Shown here one piece after another: positions 23,501-36,328 of a stretch of DNA of 64,000 bases. The position numbers and the translations under genes were made by a program. This stretch comes from Rhynchosporium graminicola (taxonomy: Eukaryota; Ascomycota; Leotiomycetes; Helotiales; Ploettnerulaceae). The notes below the pieces were generated by a model. That model searched no databases and was not told the origin of the DNA. It was given only the letters and a program-made list of their open reading frames with translations. Position 1 is the first letter of the stretch. Each line of letters starts with the position of its first letter. The stretch is from contig FJUW01000019.1 of assembly GCA_900074885.1 (NCBI GenBank), positions 640,002 through 704,001 on the forward strand, given 5' to 3'.

Positions 23501-24414
23501 AGTTCCTACTAGTACTCTTTCGGCGGCGTATTATATATATTGCCTACGGTATATTCACGCCTTCCTTAAGATAAAGTATAATAATACTCCTATTTTAGAA
23601 CTCCTATACTCGTTTAATAAGCTTAACTCTAAGCTTTATAAGTATTATTCGGCGTTAAAGAGCGGTTACGAGCTTATAAGTTACTTGAACCTGAACGCGG
23701 TATATATACTAACGCGTTATAGTTACCTGACTATATTAATATAGAGTACGCTATTTTATCCGGGTTACTTCCTAGCAGCGAAGCTAAGGACGCGGAGCTA
23801 AATCGGGGCGGTATTATAGCTACTTATAAGGCGATTAATCAGATCTATCGTCTTACGAAATCTGCTACTCCTACTACTACATTAGAGATTACTATTATAT
23901 AATTAGCAGAGACTTAAGCTTTAAAGCGTTCTATAGAGAAAGTATTTAAGGAGTTAGAGTTTATTAAAGTAGTAAGTTAAGATCTTAAATCCTTAGATAC
24001 TAGTACGATACTAATATAATATAGGATCTAGATCTTTTAATAGTAGATTCAGCGAAGTCTAAGTTAATAGTATAAATAGTATTAAAGCAGATAAAGGAGT
24101 TAAATAGTATTATATAGGAATTTACGAAGAAAGCTATATTTAAAGCTATAATATCTAATACTAAAGGAAAGAGGAATTTGCCTTCTAGTTTAGAGATAGC
24201 GTCAGATCTAGATACTCCCGGACTTTCTCTAAAGAAGAAATCTCATAGGATTAGCTATTATACTCGATCTACTACTAAAGCTATATTAGTAAATTTAAGT
24301 AAGAAGTTAGATATAGTAGTTCCGGTTCTAGATATTCTAGAATTACTAAGAGCTCCGGAGAACTTAGGAGAGAAAGCTAATAAAGTAGAAGTAATTAAAG
24401 AAGTAGAGTTTTAG
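23501..24414 (+). pseudogene. Decayed reading frame antisense to Gypsy B gag-pol
   Basis: On the plus strand a frame reads coherently from about 23,501 if TAA/TAG codons at Gln positions are treated as mutated CAA/CAG. Segments include FGGVLYILPTVYSRLP, VLFGVKERLRAYKLLEPE, LPDYINIEYAILSGLLPSS and SIEKVFKELEFIKVV. A one-base frame change near 24,010-24,020 leads into a fully open 79-codon stretch (24,178-24,414) with SLEIASDLDTPG and KKKSHRISYYTRSTTKA. The clustering of stops at Gln codons on this strand suggests a former protein of roughly 300 residues or more between pol and the 3' LTR. I do not recognise its family. It could be an accessory retrotransposon gene, perhaps nucleic-acid-binding given its basic, Ser-rich end. 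Confidence 0.55.
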
Positions 24415-27031
24415 ATATAGCGTTATTATAGAGTATAATCAGGGGATTATCTTTAGTAATAAATTCTAATACTAGTAACTATAATAGCTTATTATCTTCT
24501 AAGTAACTATAGTTATCTATTCCGTCTTCTTAAGCTTTAATCTACTGATCTAGTTTACGCGGAGGTCTAAGTTTACTTAGGTTAGTAATATAGAAGTCTC
24601 TGAGCTTATACGGAGCACTTATTAAGTCGGAAGTATTATACTAAGTTAGGTCCGGGTCGTAGCTTAGCTAGCTAACTTAATACTTCAGATTACCTCTTAG
24701 GAGCTATATAGCGAGTATATCTTATAACTCTTACTCTTCTTAAGTAGTAATAACCTCTAGGGGTAGGTTTTATAACTCCTAGCTTAATAATAGGTTATCT
24801 AGGTCCTTAAAGAGCAATTCGGGAGCGAATATATTATAAATAGAAGATCCCGGGAGTAAATCTAGCTTATAAGAGTATCCGATCTTAGCTAAGACCTAGT
24901 ATAGTCTTGCCTAGAGACTAGATAGCTTCTTACTTAGCTAGTGATTCTTAAGGTTCCTTATAAAGAGAAATACCTTATCTCTAACTTCCTAGTCGATATT
25001 ATGCCGTTTCAGATCAGTTATAGCGCTTATCTTATACTAGGTAGCTAGTATATTAGCTTTTATAACCTCGATAGCGGATTTAGCACGTTTAGCTAGGGAT
25101 TTAGTATTAGTATAATTAAGCTTCTCTTACGGTATCGATCCGGTGAGTTACTTCTAGTCCTAGCTATTCCGTAGCAATATACTATATTTAAGGGTATATA
25201 GCGCTATACTAATAGAATCGTAAGGTAGGGTTACTTAGGCGCGGTCTATTATCAGTAGTAGTTCGCCCTAGTTACTCTAGTAGTAATTAATAAAGAGTCT
25301 AAGGCGTTAGTTAATATACTGATTTATAATTTCCGTTTATCTGTTAGTTTACTAGTAGAAGGAAGTAGAGAGCTTAACTTTAACTCTAATTATATAGTAA
25401 AACTCTTACTAGAAGGATAAGACTAACTAAGCTTCTTAGTTAGATATAATTAACTTAAGAGTATATCCGAAATAATATATCTATTAGATAAATAATATCG
25501 CTATCCTATAGGTATCGATATTATAGTAGTATAGTATCGATACAGAGTCTTTCCTTAAGTAGTCGATAAATACTAATATCCTATTAAATCCTTAGTTATT
25601 AGGCGGGAAGTCCTTAAAATCTATAGCTAAGTGCTATATAGAGTAGCTAGGCACCGGTAATAAGTAGAGGAATCCTTACTATTTCGTCTGTTTCGGATAA
25701 GAGTACTAGTAAGGGCGGTAATTATAAGTATACTATTTCACGTCCGATACGAGTCCTTTCTAGTAATAATAAGTAGAAATTATTTCGGTAGTCTTACGAG
25801 CGTTTAGATAAGCGGAGAAAACTTAATCGTAGACTTCACTAATTAAACGAGTATATAGCAGGGTATAGCGTTATACGTATAGATAACTATTATAAAGTAG
25901 TAAACTATTATTAATAGTATAGCTATCTTCTAATATATTTCGTTCTTTAGAGAATAATTCTTAGTTAAATTAGTATAGTTTCTCGATTAAATTAAAGGAG
26001 TTATATATAAGTTCCGGTAGTATATCAGTCCTTAGCGATATTAGGTATATATAACTAACTTAATCGATATAATACTTAGCTAGTTCCGTATTAATCCTAA
26101 AGTCTAAGTAATCTAGAGGTAATAAAACCTGAGATCTATTATCCCGTTTCTATTATTCCTATATCCTTAGATCTTATTCCTTATAGCTAAAGATATTAGC
26201 TTTAGTATTATCTTTACTAAGTATATATATAATTTGAAAGTTGAATTCGGAAAGGAATTCCATCTATCTAGCTTACTTACTAGTTAGGACCTTAGTAGTT
26301 ATAAAGTATTCTAAGGATCGATAGTCCGTATATATACCGGTATAATATCGTAAAGATATAAGTTCCGGTTTCTATTTCTGGAAAGACTTAATAATAGCGT
26401 ATAGCTCCTTATCATAGATCTCCTAGTTTAGTTTATATCTATTAAGAACATAAGAGTAGAATCTAATTAGATACTACTAGTTATCTTCATATAATTAGGA
26501 AATAACTCTAGCTATTATACTATTAGAGGTATTAGTTTCTAGTTTAGTTTATAATTCAGAGTCGAAATAATATAGTTTCTATATCGATAGTAGCTATTAA
26601 TATAAATCGTCGAAGGACTTCTTATAATCGTTAGTGAAATTCTATAGTACTATAGGCCGAGTAAGTACTAAGAGAGGTTTAGTAATAAGGCTGAAATTCC
26701 GAATAAATTAATAGTAGAACCTATAGAATCCTAGGAAGGATTTCATAGCTATTACTATTTCGGAGTACTTCTAGTCTACTAATAGTATTACTTTCTCGGG
26801 ATCTAGCTCGATTCCGTTAGTAGTAATAATATATCTAAGGTATTTAGTCCGAGTAATATAGAATTCGCTTTTCTTAATATCTACTTAGAGTCTGATATCT
26901 ATTAAGTATCGTAATACTAATTTAATATATTCCTTATATTCCTAGAGCGTTTCCGAGTATATAAGAATATTATCTAGGTAAGCTATATAGAAGTTATCTA
27001 AGTAGTCTAGTAGTATATTATTCATATATCG

Positions 27032-27253
27032 CTAGTACGTACTAGGTTCGTTATAGAGCTTAAAAGGTAGTACTTTATATTTATAGGATCTGAAGCGAGT
27101 TCGGAAAGTAATATACTCCTCGGATTCGAGGTTTATATAGATATAATTAAATACTACCCGGATATCTAGTTTAGTAAAGATTACTACTTTAGATATACGA
27201 GTTAAAAGCTTATCGATCCTAAGTATTAAGTAGGAATCCTTTCGAGTAATCAT
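27032..27253 (-). pseudogene. Gypsy B reverse transcriptase fragment
   Basis: A 73-codon open remnant of Ty3/Gypsy reverse transcriptase: RIDKLLTRISKVVIFTKLDI, then a degraded helix, ESEEYITFRTRF and SYKYKVLPFKL. These match the palm segment running from the first catalytic-Asp region (FTKLD) to the conserved LPFGL-type motif, with Gly changed to Lys here. It is a relic inside the element and not an independent gene. Confidence 0.9.
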
Positions 27254-28899
27254 ATTAAGCTTATAATAGTTGATATAGAAGCGTAATCCTTTATTAGCTT
27301 TCTTAACGAATAGTATAAGTAATATAAAGGGACTTTAGCTAGATTTAATAAATCCCTTATCTAAGTTCTCTATAAGGTACTCCTTAGTTACTTATAGTTT
27401 ATCTATAGATTACTAATATAAAAGCGAATATATATTAAGTAAAAGTTCTTCTAGAATAATTTTATAATTATATAAGCGATAAGGCGGAAGAATATTAGAA
27501 TCCCGCTTAGAAAAGGCTTCTTTAAAAGTATAATACTATTCCGATAGCTTTTCGGCTATAAGTTATTCGGTATCGGGATCCTTAGGAGAGTTACTATTTA
27601 GATAGTCTTATAAGAGGCGGTCTATCTCGTAGATACTAGTAAAAAACAATTCGGAACCTTTATATTTTATATTAAAGTAAAAAGCTATAATACTAATTTA
27701 GTAAATCGGAACTAGTTTCTAGATCCTTAGAGGTTAAGAGGAGCACTTATAGTAGAGTTTCAGCGTAAGTACCTTTCTCAATGAAATCAGAGCGGAAAAG
27801 AGTTCAGATTCCTTAGCGATAAGCGGAAATAAGTTAAAAGATAAAGATAATATATTAATATACTATATTACTACTATTTAGTATAATTAGTATTAGTCTA
27901 GCTAGTTTATAGCTAAGTCCCGCGCGTTAGTATCGATTTAGTGAGATCGATTAATACTAAGTTTATAAGGCGATAGAGTTATAATTATCTCCTTATTATA
28001 TTAAAGAGTAGCTAGATAGCGTTCCGACTATAGTAGCTTATAGTAGAGCGTATCTAGCTTAACTTAAAATTATCATATCTATTTAATACTAATAATCATA
28101 TCTTATTATCCTAAATTAAGGAGAATAAAAGAGTAGTTATAAATACGCCTGCTATTAATAGAAAGGTATAAATATATAAAATAAGTAATATAAGTTCTAA
28201 TAGATTATTAGAAACTACGTATTAGAATAGAATAAGGCAGTAGCTCGATTTTAATACTAAGGGCCCCTGATAGTCGTCCGGTAAGAGTACGATTAATAAA
28301 TAGATAACTATTCGCTCTAGTATTAATTAGGCTATTTATAGAGACTCTTAGCCTATTTATACTAACTATAATCGAGTATATAAATTACTTACTTCCTATT
28401 AAGGAGTTAAGATTAAGATTAGAGAGATTATACTTACGTAGACCTAGAAAGGAGTTTTTACCTAGGCCTCGTCGTTTCCCTCTAGTATTAGTCCAGATTC
28501 GGAGGGTATATCTTCTACTACTTCCTCGGCTGCTCTCTCCTCTTCCGGAAATTTATTAATTAATTAAACCTTAAGCAGATTAGAGTAATCTAGCTTAATA
28601 TAACTAAGTTATCTATAACTATAATACCTAGGGGGTTCTCCAGTCGAGGTAGCAGGGCGTTTTAGCGCAGAGGGAGTATTAGACTATACCGGGGTAAAAG
28701 TACGTACGTATAGTATAAGAGTAGTTTATCGAGGAGCTAAGCTTAAGGACTAGTAAGAGGTAGAACTAGTAGAAGTCGTAGTAGTAATAGTAGGCTTATA
28801 GTACTATACCGGGGTAGTAGCTTTCTTAGGATAAGTACGTTCTAAGTTATAGTAATACTTAGTATTAAAAGAAAGTAAGGATCTAACTATAGAAGCGTA

Positions 28900-29300
28900 G
28901 TCCTTATTCTATATTAGTTTAATTATAAGGGTTAAAGCGCGTAAGGATAGTATAATCTTATCTTATATATAGAAGAACTACTTCTTCTTTTTAACTTTAC
29001 CTTAGATAGTAGCGCTTTGAAATCGACTACGAAACTCGGCGAAAGTCTCGCGTATATAGCTAGGTTATTATATTTCTAAGTAATAGAAAGCGTTATAATA
29101 GTTATTTTCCTCTAAACTAGTAAGAAAGTTCTCCTTTAATAAGGAGATTATTTTATTACTAGTTTTAAACTCGTTAGCGAAGTACTAAAGCATAAGATAC
29201 TCTTTAGCTAATCTAGTAACTAGCTCCTATACGAGAACGCGCTAAGAGAAGTCTATAGGGTAGTAGTCGGCGTTTATAGCTAGTTAGTCTTATATTAATA
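28900..29300 (-). pseudogene. Gypsy B gag remnant
   Basis: The minus-strand translation contains a pattern like LAIYARLSPSFVVDFKALLSKVK, recalling the Gypsy gag motif ETFAEFRSRFQS followed by a basic stretch. The frame is broken by many stops. Boundaries are approximate. Confidence 0.45.
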
Positions 29301-30201
29301 CTCTTTATTAGAGGAAGGTAGAGTCCGATCTATTATCTAGGGGTAAGATCTTCTTAGTAAGATAAGACTTCCTAGGGCGTAACTCTACCGATTCGGCGCT
29401 AGGAGAGGGAGATAGTTTATTAGGAATAATATCTTCTCTCTCGGTACTACGTATCGGAATAGAGTTTATTAGCTTATTAAACTCTAGAATACGCGGAGAT
29501 TATAGTATTAGTTCTAGTAGGAGAGTCGAAGATAAGCAAAGGACCCCTATAAGGAACTTATCTTATGCGAAGATTAGTCTATCTATAGTATCTTCTAAAG
29601 AGTTATTCTTTTCCTCCTAGTCTGCTAATTATTATAAGAGGGAATAAATCAGGTTCGAGTCACTTATAGTAATAGGAGTACTTAGCGATTATACTCCTAA
29701 TAAATTTCGCTTTTATTTTCCTTTCTCTCTTAGTTAGTACTTCCTTAATAAGGTATTAATATTCTTTAAAGTAAGAGATATTTAGAGTAAGGAAAGGTAT
29801 AAAAGATTAAGTTCAGAGGTAGAGCGGGGGGGATCGCGTTAAGTTCTCCTAGAACTAGAGGAGTCTCTAGTTTATTAGTTAAGAGCTATAATAGTAGCTT
29901 AAAAAGGAGTATATTAGAGCTATTTCGGCGGCGATACGTAAAAGTTAAAGTTCCGAGGTATTTATTATACTTTCTTTAAAATCTATCTATAATTCCTTTA
30001 TACTAAGGGGGTTATTAAAGGAGCGTTAGCGAAAACTTCCTCTATTATACTATTTACGATAAGCTAAATCAAACCCTAATTTATAGTTATCCGAGAGATC
30101 TCTAGTATCTTAGCTATATGCGAGTAGTTATCGAATAACTAACTTAATAGTAAGATATTATAGTAAGCTATCTCCGGCTATCTTGATCTTTTTATTTAAT
30201 A

Positions 30202-30465
30202 TAATAATATAAGACTTAAGGTAGTATATAAGTAAGAATAAATAAGTAGGGAGGCTAAGAGCGATCTTATATAGTTTACTATAAAGAAAACAAAAAGATA
30301 AGGAAGGAAGAAGAAGAGAGATAGAGTATAAGGCACCTTATATATATATACCGGTACTAGTCCGATACTATACCGAGTCGGATACTAGTTCTGCCGGGAT
30401 ACCTATGAACTTGGGCCCTATTATCCATCCTTCTTCTCATATGATATTCAGGTGAGCTATCGTTA
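30202..30465 (-). repeat. Gypsy B 5' LTR
   Basis: 264 bp, partner of 22,478-22,741. It is the more heavily mutated of the pair at its outer end, while its inner ATATGATATTCAGGTGAGC end is nearly unchanged. Confidence 0.9.
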
Positions 30466-32418
30466 TAAATATCGAAGTAAAGCGTTTTTTCGTATTTATT
30501 AATAATTATCTTTATTCCTTCTATCTTTCTATAGACTTATTTATCTGATCCGGCGCTTTTTCTATCTAATAAGGTAAAGTAGTATAGTTTCGAGTTAATA
30601 GTAATAGGAATATTCTATTTCTTAATAAAAGCCGAGCTTATAAAGCGTCCTATAGCTCCTGAATCGATAAGTGCTTTTATCTTAATATTATCTATTATAA
30701 CTAGTAAGATTAACTAATCGAACTCTCTAGTAGTAGTAAGCTCTAAGTATAATAGTTTTATTATAGAGTAATTATATGCGTCTTTAATAATTCTCCTTAT
30801 TATTTCGTCTAACTAAGTCCTAAGGCTAAGTTCGTAAGTAATTAGAGTATAAGGTATATAGTAATAGAGATTAACTTACTTTTAAATCGGATCTAGTACT
30901 ATTCTTTAATAAGTAGCTAGTTTTAATAAGTACTATCTTCTCTACTAATAACGTTCCTCTTCTATTTCCTTAGTAATAGCTTAAGTATCTTTAATTTAAA
31001 GGAACTAATCTAATTATTCGAATTCTCTTAGTTCCGGTTCTCCTTCGAAATTAGCTATATAACGATCTAGTCGTTCTTCGATATCCCTAGTATTAACTTG
31101 GAATATAATAGTAGTAGTATTATAGTAAGTAATAATATAATCTATACTTAAATTAAGTATATTATAAGTTTAGTAATATTCTATAAAATCGGATTTAGTT
31201 CTATTATAAACTTATATTCTTCTTCTATTATTATGATTTCGAAGAGTCTAGTTTTTATTATTATATAGAAAGTTATTATATAAATAGTTTCTTTTATTTA
31301 TAATACTCTAGCTTTCTTAGTCTTTATCTAGAAGTTTAATTAAGTTCTCTTCGAATCTTTCGCTAGATTTATAAGTTATAAAGTCCTACGAACTTTATTT
31401 TACACTAGAAGCTTCTTAGTAATCTAGCTTTTTTTTAGCTAATCCGAATTCTCTCTTAAGTTTATTCTAGAGTTTTCCTTCTTATTTCTTCTTCTAAGAA
31501 TAAATATAAGCGAGGTATCCTAGCTTATTATATATATAATATAAGCCCTTCTCTTAATATTTATCTTTCTTAGATTAGCTCTTAGATCTTCTTTTTACTT
31601 TATTTATTTCTATCGGATTATAATAATTATATTTATTATTTAAGTAAAGTTAGAAATTTCCTTAATATTTATTATATTATTATAGAAATTAAGGTTTCTA
31701 GAGGTAAGTAAGTATAAAGTATCCTTCTTTTTCTTTCGCTTATTCTTAGATTCGTTTATCGATAATAGTAGATAATCTAATTAAGTCCTCTAGAGTACTT
31801 AGTTTACTAGCCCTAGAGAGCTTATCCTTAATATAATCCTTAAGGCCTCGATAGTATTAAGCTCTTAATTTATTATCTATCTAGTCTAACTATATAGAAT
31901 ATCAGTAGAACTTAATAGTATATTTATAGATAGATCCTTATTATCGAATTCCGAGCAGGTGCTTCTTATCTTATTCCTTCTTATTAGGGTCTCTAAAGAC
32001 TCCTTTAATAGTATTAGTAAAGCCTATAGGAGTTCGAAAGATAACTCGGCTTTTTTTAATTATAATAGTAGAATAAGCCTTAGATAAGTATCGATTAACT
32101 AAGTAGTTACTTAGAGCTAGCTTAATCTAGTAAGCTATAGTATCGCAAAGGAATAAAGCGATCTATAGGACTTTAAGGGAGTCTGCTTCGAACTTATCCT
32201 TATTAAAGGCGAGGTATATCTAGTACTAGAGGATAAACTATTCTAGTTTATTATAGTTCCTATAATAAGTATCAGGTAAGTTCATACGAAGCGGTACACT
32301 CTTATCGACCTTATTAACCTTATCCGGCCTACTAGTCTAGGAGCTTTCTCTTACGATAGATCCTTCTTTAGTAGCTATTTCGTTCTTACTAATAATACTT
32401 TAAGTAAGATACTTAAAG

Positions 32419-32914
32419 TATAACGTTCCTAGTTCTAACTAATACGCGGTATATAAGCTCGTCAGTTAGTATTAGCTATAAAGTAAAGTAAATAAGAAGT
32501 TCGGTTCTTAATTAGAATTAAGACGTTATAAGCAGGTATTAATTACTATATGAATTTAAGTACGAAGCTCTTATCTAATAGTAGAAGTGCTAGTCTTATA
32601 TAGAATCTTCGTTCCCTTATACTAGCTATATAAGACTATCTTATAGAGCGCGCAAGCTCTCGCGACCCGTCTAGTAATCTAGTATATCCCGTGATCCTAG
32701 ATCACCTATAGCTATAATACTATTATTACTTTAATACAGGTAGATATATAGTACTACTCGCTAGTTTATACTATAACTATATTAGTGCCTTTCCCCTAAT
32801 AGTACTAACTCTTTTCTAGTATTAAAACCCGTCTAGTACTCACTACTAAGTAGTACTATTAGTATTCTAGTGCTAGGACGGTTTTGGTGCTAAGAACTAT
32901 GCTGGTTCGTGACA
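32419..32914 (-). repeat. Gypsy A copy 1, 5' LTR
   Basis: 496 bp and followed by the AATAA target duplication. The outer 40 bases (GGTTTTGGTGCTAAGAAC region) keep many TG and CA dinucleotides, whereas the inner part is depleted, so mutation is uneven along the LTR. Confidence 0.93.
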
Positions 32915-32919
32915 AATAA

Positions 32920-34882
32920 GTGATTTAGATATCTCTACTAGCTTAAATAATAAGGAACTCTTACCTCATAGCTATAAGTAGAAGTATATTATTATCGAGC
33001 GATTTATTAAGTATAAGATTAACTCTCTCGCCCTTTACGATAAGGCTCGTAACTATATTAGCTAAACTACTATTAGTCTTATTCTTAATAAGCTTTCTGA
33101 CTAATTACTTATCACTAATATATAATCAGGCTTCTTCTACTTTAACTTATAAGTATCGTATTACTATATAGTAGACTCTTAAGTATATATAAGGTAGTAA
33201 TATAACTATCCTTATAAGTACTATAGTCTAATTTACTCTTATTACTAACGAACGATTAGGATATACTTACTAGCGCTAGTCGTATTATAAAGACTTAAGT
33301 AGCTTTAATAGCTAGTATAGAGATTTAAATAGCTCGTTAGAGATAATAGTTTTATATTAGCTTTTATATAGTATTTAGAAGTATACTTATTAAGAATAAG
33401 GCTTTACTCTAGGATTTACTTTAGGGCGTTTATAGCGTATTATACTTAGGGAAATATAACTATATCTTAATCTTTCAAATCTCTTTATTTAATATATATA
33501 TAATAAGTATTTCTATTACCTGATATAATTATATTCCCGGCTATAAGTATAATACTTATTACTTCCTCTATAATTAGGGTTTATATAATCTTCTCTTATT
33601 ATTATTAGATTATTATTCTAATTACTTAAATACCTTATTATCGATAAGGTATTCTAATTAGTACTCTAGCTAGTCTAATTATAGATTTTAATTAGCTCCT
33701 AATGTTTCTCTAAGTATAATTACTAAGCTCCTTTATATCGAAAAGAGTACGTTCTATATAGATAATAATCTATTCTAATATTAAGTAAGTTATATTACTG
33801 ATACTCTATAAAAGTCTAAGTAGTCTTTTACTTATTAGTAATAATTTAACTTAGATTACTAGTTATTAATAAAAGATTTAAGTAATTACTTATTAAAGGA
33901 GTATCTCTCTGAACTATACGATTATAGCTATCGATTCTCTTAAATAGATAACCTTATATTATTTAGGATACTTTAATTTACTATAAGAGAGCTTATATAA
34001 GGTAAAGATATAGCTCCTTCTTATTTAAGTATAAGATAAAAAGCTTAATTCTTAAGTACTTATTAACTCCTTATATGATTTACTTATTAAGAATAAATAT
34101 ACTTTTAAATTAATTAGTTTTATAGAATAGAAGATTAACTTAAATACTTCCTTTTTCCTTATTATAAATATAAATATAATAAGCTTATAACTTTAAGGTC
34201 TTATCTATACGCAGAAAGTACTAAAAAGTAAGAGTATATATTACTTATATTATCTTATAGTAATTCAGTTTACTTTATCTATAAAGATACTTATTATAAA
34301 TAAGTAAATTACTACTAGAAGTAATAATAGTTTAATTAGACTCTTATATATAACGTAAATCGTTTACTATTATAGCGCGAGAGCTTATTTAAATCTCTTT
34401 ACTATGGACTTAGATTTACTTATTAATAGTAAAGGAAATCTAAGAAGCTTATTAAAGATAAATATACTTTAATTTTATTTAAACTTTTTATATATCTTAA
34501 AATAAATAGTAATAATAAGGGATTTCCTTACTAATTCTTTATACCTTAAATCTATACTTATACTATAGGAGAGTACCTTTTAAAGTATATAGATATAAAC
34601 TAAAAGCTTATTATTACTTTTATTTTTAAAATATAAGAATAAGTCGCTAGCTAATCTTTTATTCCTAATAAGTTAATAAGTTTCTTCTTTCTAGATAAGC
34701 CTCTTTCTTAATAAATAGAGTTAATCTAGTTAGTAATATACTAAGGATATATACTTATAGTATTATTAAGTTCAAATTAACTCTTTTATAAATAGTTTAT
34801 TATAATGTATCTAATAAATTATTTATAAAAGCTAGAAATACTTATTAATAATAAGTAATTTAAAAGTTTAAAAGAGAAATAA
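32920..34882. other. AT-rich decayed sequence, unassigned
   Basis: About 2 kb of RIP-type DNA. No LTR pair and no convincing protein pattern were recognised. It may be an older element whose ends were lost. Confidence 0.45.
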
Positions 34883-35007
34883 TGTAATGGGCACGTGATA
34901 GTCGGTTGTATATGTACGGTATTAGGCGTGTTCAGCGTGCGCTGAATATTGTGATCTTTTGGTCCAGATGGCGTAGTTGATATGAGCCTAACTTCAACCC
35001 CGTAACA
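34883..35007 (+). repeat. Solo family C LTR with 5-bp target duplication
   Basis: A 125-bp sequence starting TGTAATGGGCACG and ending CCCCGTAACA, flanked by AATAA at 34,878-34,882 and 35,008-35,012. The same 125-bp unit forms the LTRs of the miniature elements at 49,610 and 59,780. This copy keeps nearly all of its C and G, so it stands out in the surrounding CA/TG-poor DNA. It contains the hairpin TTCAGCGTGCGCTGAA. Confidence 0.9.
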
Positions 35008-36328
35008 AATAAGTAATTTAAAAGTTTAAAGGAGATATTATATAATATATACTTTTAAAGTTCGTATTATAAGAGACTCTTTTTATACTTATAGAAGTAC
35101 TTTCGCCTTATCTTTAGACTTAGTATCTTCTTCTAATTTAGCTTAATATAAATTAGACTCTAATTACTTTTTCTAATTAAGGATATTATCTTATAGAGCT
35201 ATATTACTAATATTATCAAATAATTCGTTTACAATAAGTAATTCTGAATTAGAAAGAGGAGAGAAGAAGAGAATAAAGGATACTTATTAAGAATAAAGAT
35301 TATCTCGCGGTACTAATTACTTAAGGCTATTTACTTCTCTTTTTAAATACTTCTTTTTACTTCTTTATTTATAATAAGTATTTATTATATATCTCTTAAA
35401 TAATTATGTTCCTATATCTCTTAGTAGTAGCTTATCTCTAATAAGAGATTTAAGATAGATATACTTCAGAAGAAGCTTATATACTACTTAAAAAGGCTAT
35501 AGATATAGATCTTCGTACTCTAGCTCAGAAAGTATAATTACTCGCCTAAGCTAATAGATATACTCTTATACCTTAGAATTAAAGCTATAAGTAAGAACTA
35601 TAGTAAGTACTTTAGATATTAATTAAAAGCTTATTACTAGTAAGTATTTACTCTTAGGCTAGATACCTCGCTCTCTTTAAATACTCTTATCTATAGTAAG
35701 CTTCTTAGGCTAAATATCTCGCTAAATATAACTAGAACTCTTATCTATAATAAGCTTTTCTCTTCTTTCTCTCTGCTAACTAATATTCTTAATATCTTAT
35801 ATTATTTCAGCGCTTTCTAGCTTAAAGAACTTTTATTATTACTAAGGAAATAGAAGTATTAAGAAAGAGAGAGAGTTAGGAAACCTACTATAAATAAGCT
35901 CTCTTTTAATATTCTTAGTAGAGACGAGCGATTATAAAGTATTACTTATAATACTATACTTATATCTCTTTTACTAAGTTATAGCTAAAGTAGCGAATTA
36001 GAATAACTTATCTATAACTAGGAGTTTAGTAAAACCCTTATTATTAATAAGTATTATATACTTTTAAAGTACTAGCGAGAGATATATAAGGAGTACTTCC
36101 CTGATTAGTAGAGGAGGATTAAATATAACTAGAGTAGATAGAGAGTAAGTAAATTAATTACTTAATTACTTATTATTAATAAAGTATTTAGTTTATCTAT
36201 TATTCCTTTATAGTATATAAGCGAAACTAGGAGTAGTTTTAGGAGAAATATAATAGAAAATATATATCTATAATAAAACTTACTAGACTTATATATTCTT
36301 ACTAAGTAAGTTTAGATTTAGAAGATAC
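35008..36328. other. AT-rich decayed sequence, unassigned
   Basis: RIP-type DNA between the solo LTR and Gypsy A copy 2. No repeat partner or protein pattern recognised. Confidence 0.45.

Larger units (their letters stand above)
22478..30465 (-). mobile_element. Gypsy family B element nested in Gypsy A copy 1
   Basis: A 7,988-bp LTR retrotransposon on the minus strand with 264-bp LTRs at 22,478-22,741 (3') and 30,202-30,465 (5'). The LTRs carry matching inverted tips (TAACGAYA and TATCGTTA) and differ mainly by C-to-T and G-to-A changes. A purine tract (plus-strand CCCCCCC at about 22,749) adjoins the 3' LTR. Inside, on the minus strand, are gag-like sequence near 28,900-29,300, reverse transcriptase near 27,000-27,300, and RNase H near 26,220-26,340 (TDYRSLEYF pattern). 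A decayed plus-strand frame lies at 23,501-24,414. No clean target duplication remains. Confidence 0.88.
18163..32919 (-). mobile_element. Gypsy family A, copy 1 (full length, nested insertion inside)
   Basis: LTR retrotransposon on the minus strand bounded by two 496-bp LTRs (18,168-18,663 and 32,419-32,914) and a 5-bp target duplication AATAA (18,163-18,167 and 32,915-32,919). Without the nested family B element it is about 6.75 kb, typical for Ty3/Gypsy. A purine tract lies at the inner edge of the 3' LTR (plus-strand CCCCCTT at about 18,668). The body matches copy 2 (36,329-43,360) in inverse orientation, with decayed gag near the right end and protease, reverse transcriptase, RNase H and integrase leftward. 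TAA and TAG stops fill every frame and no functional product is possible. Confidence 0.93.

Noticed and set aside
33000..34880. Possible further retroelement in the AT-rich spacer
   Set aside because: No LTR pair, purine tract or protein motif could be recognised, so it was left unassigned.
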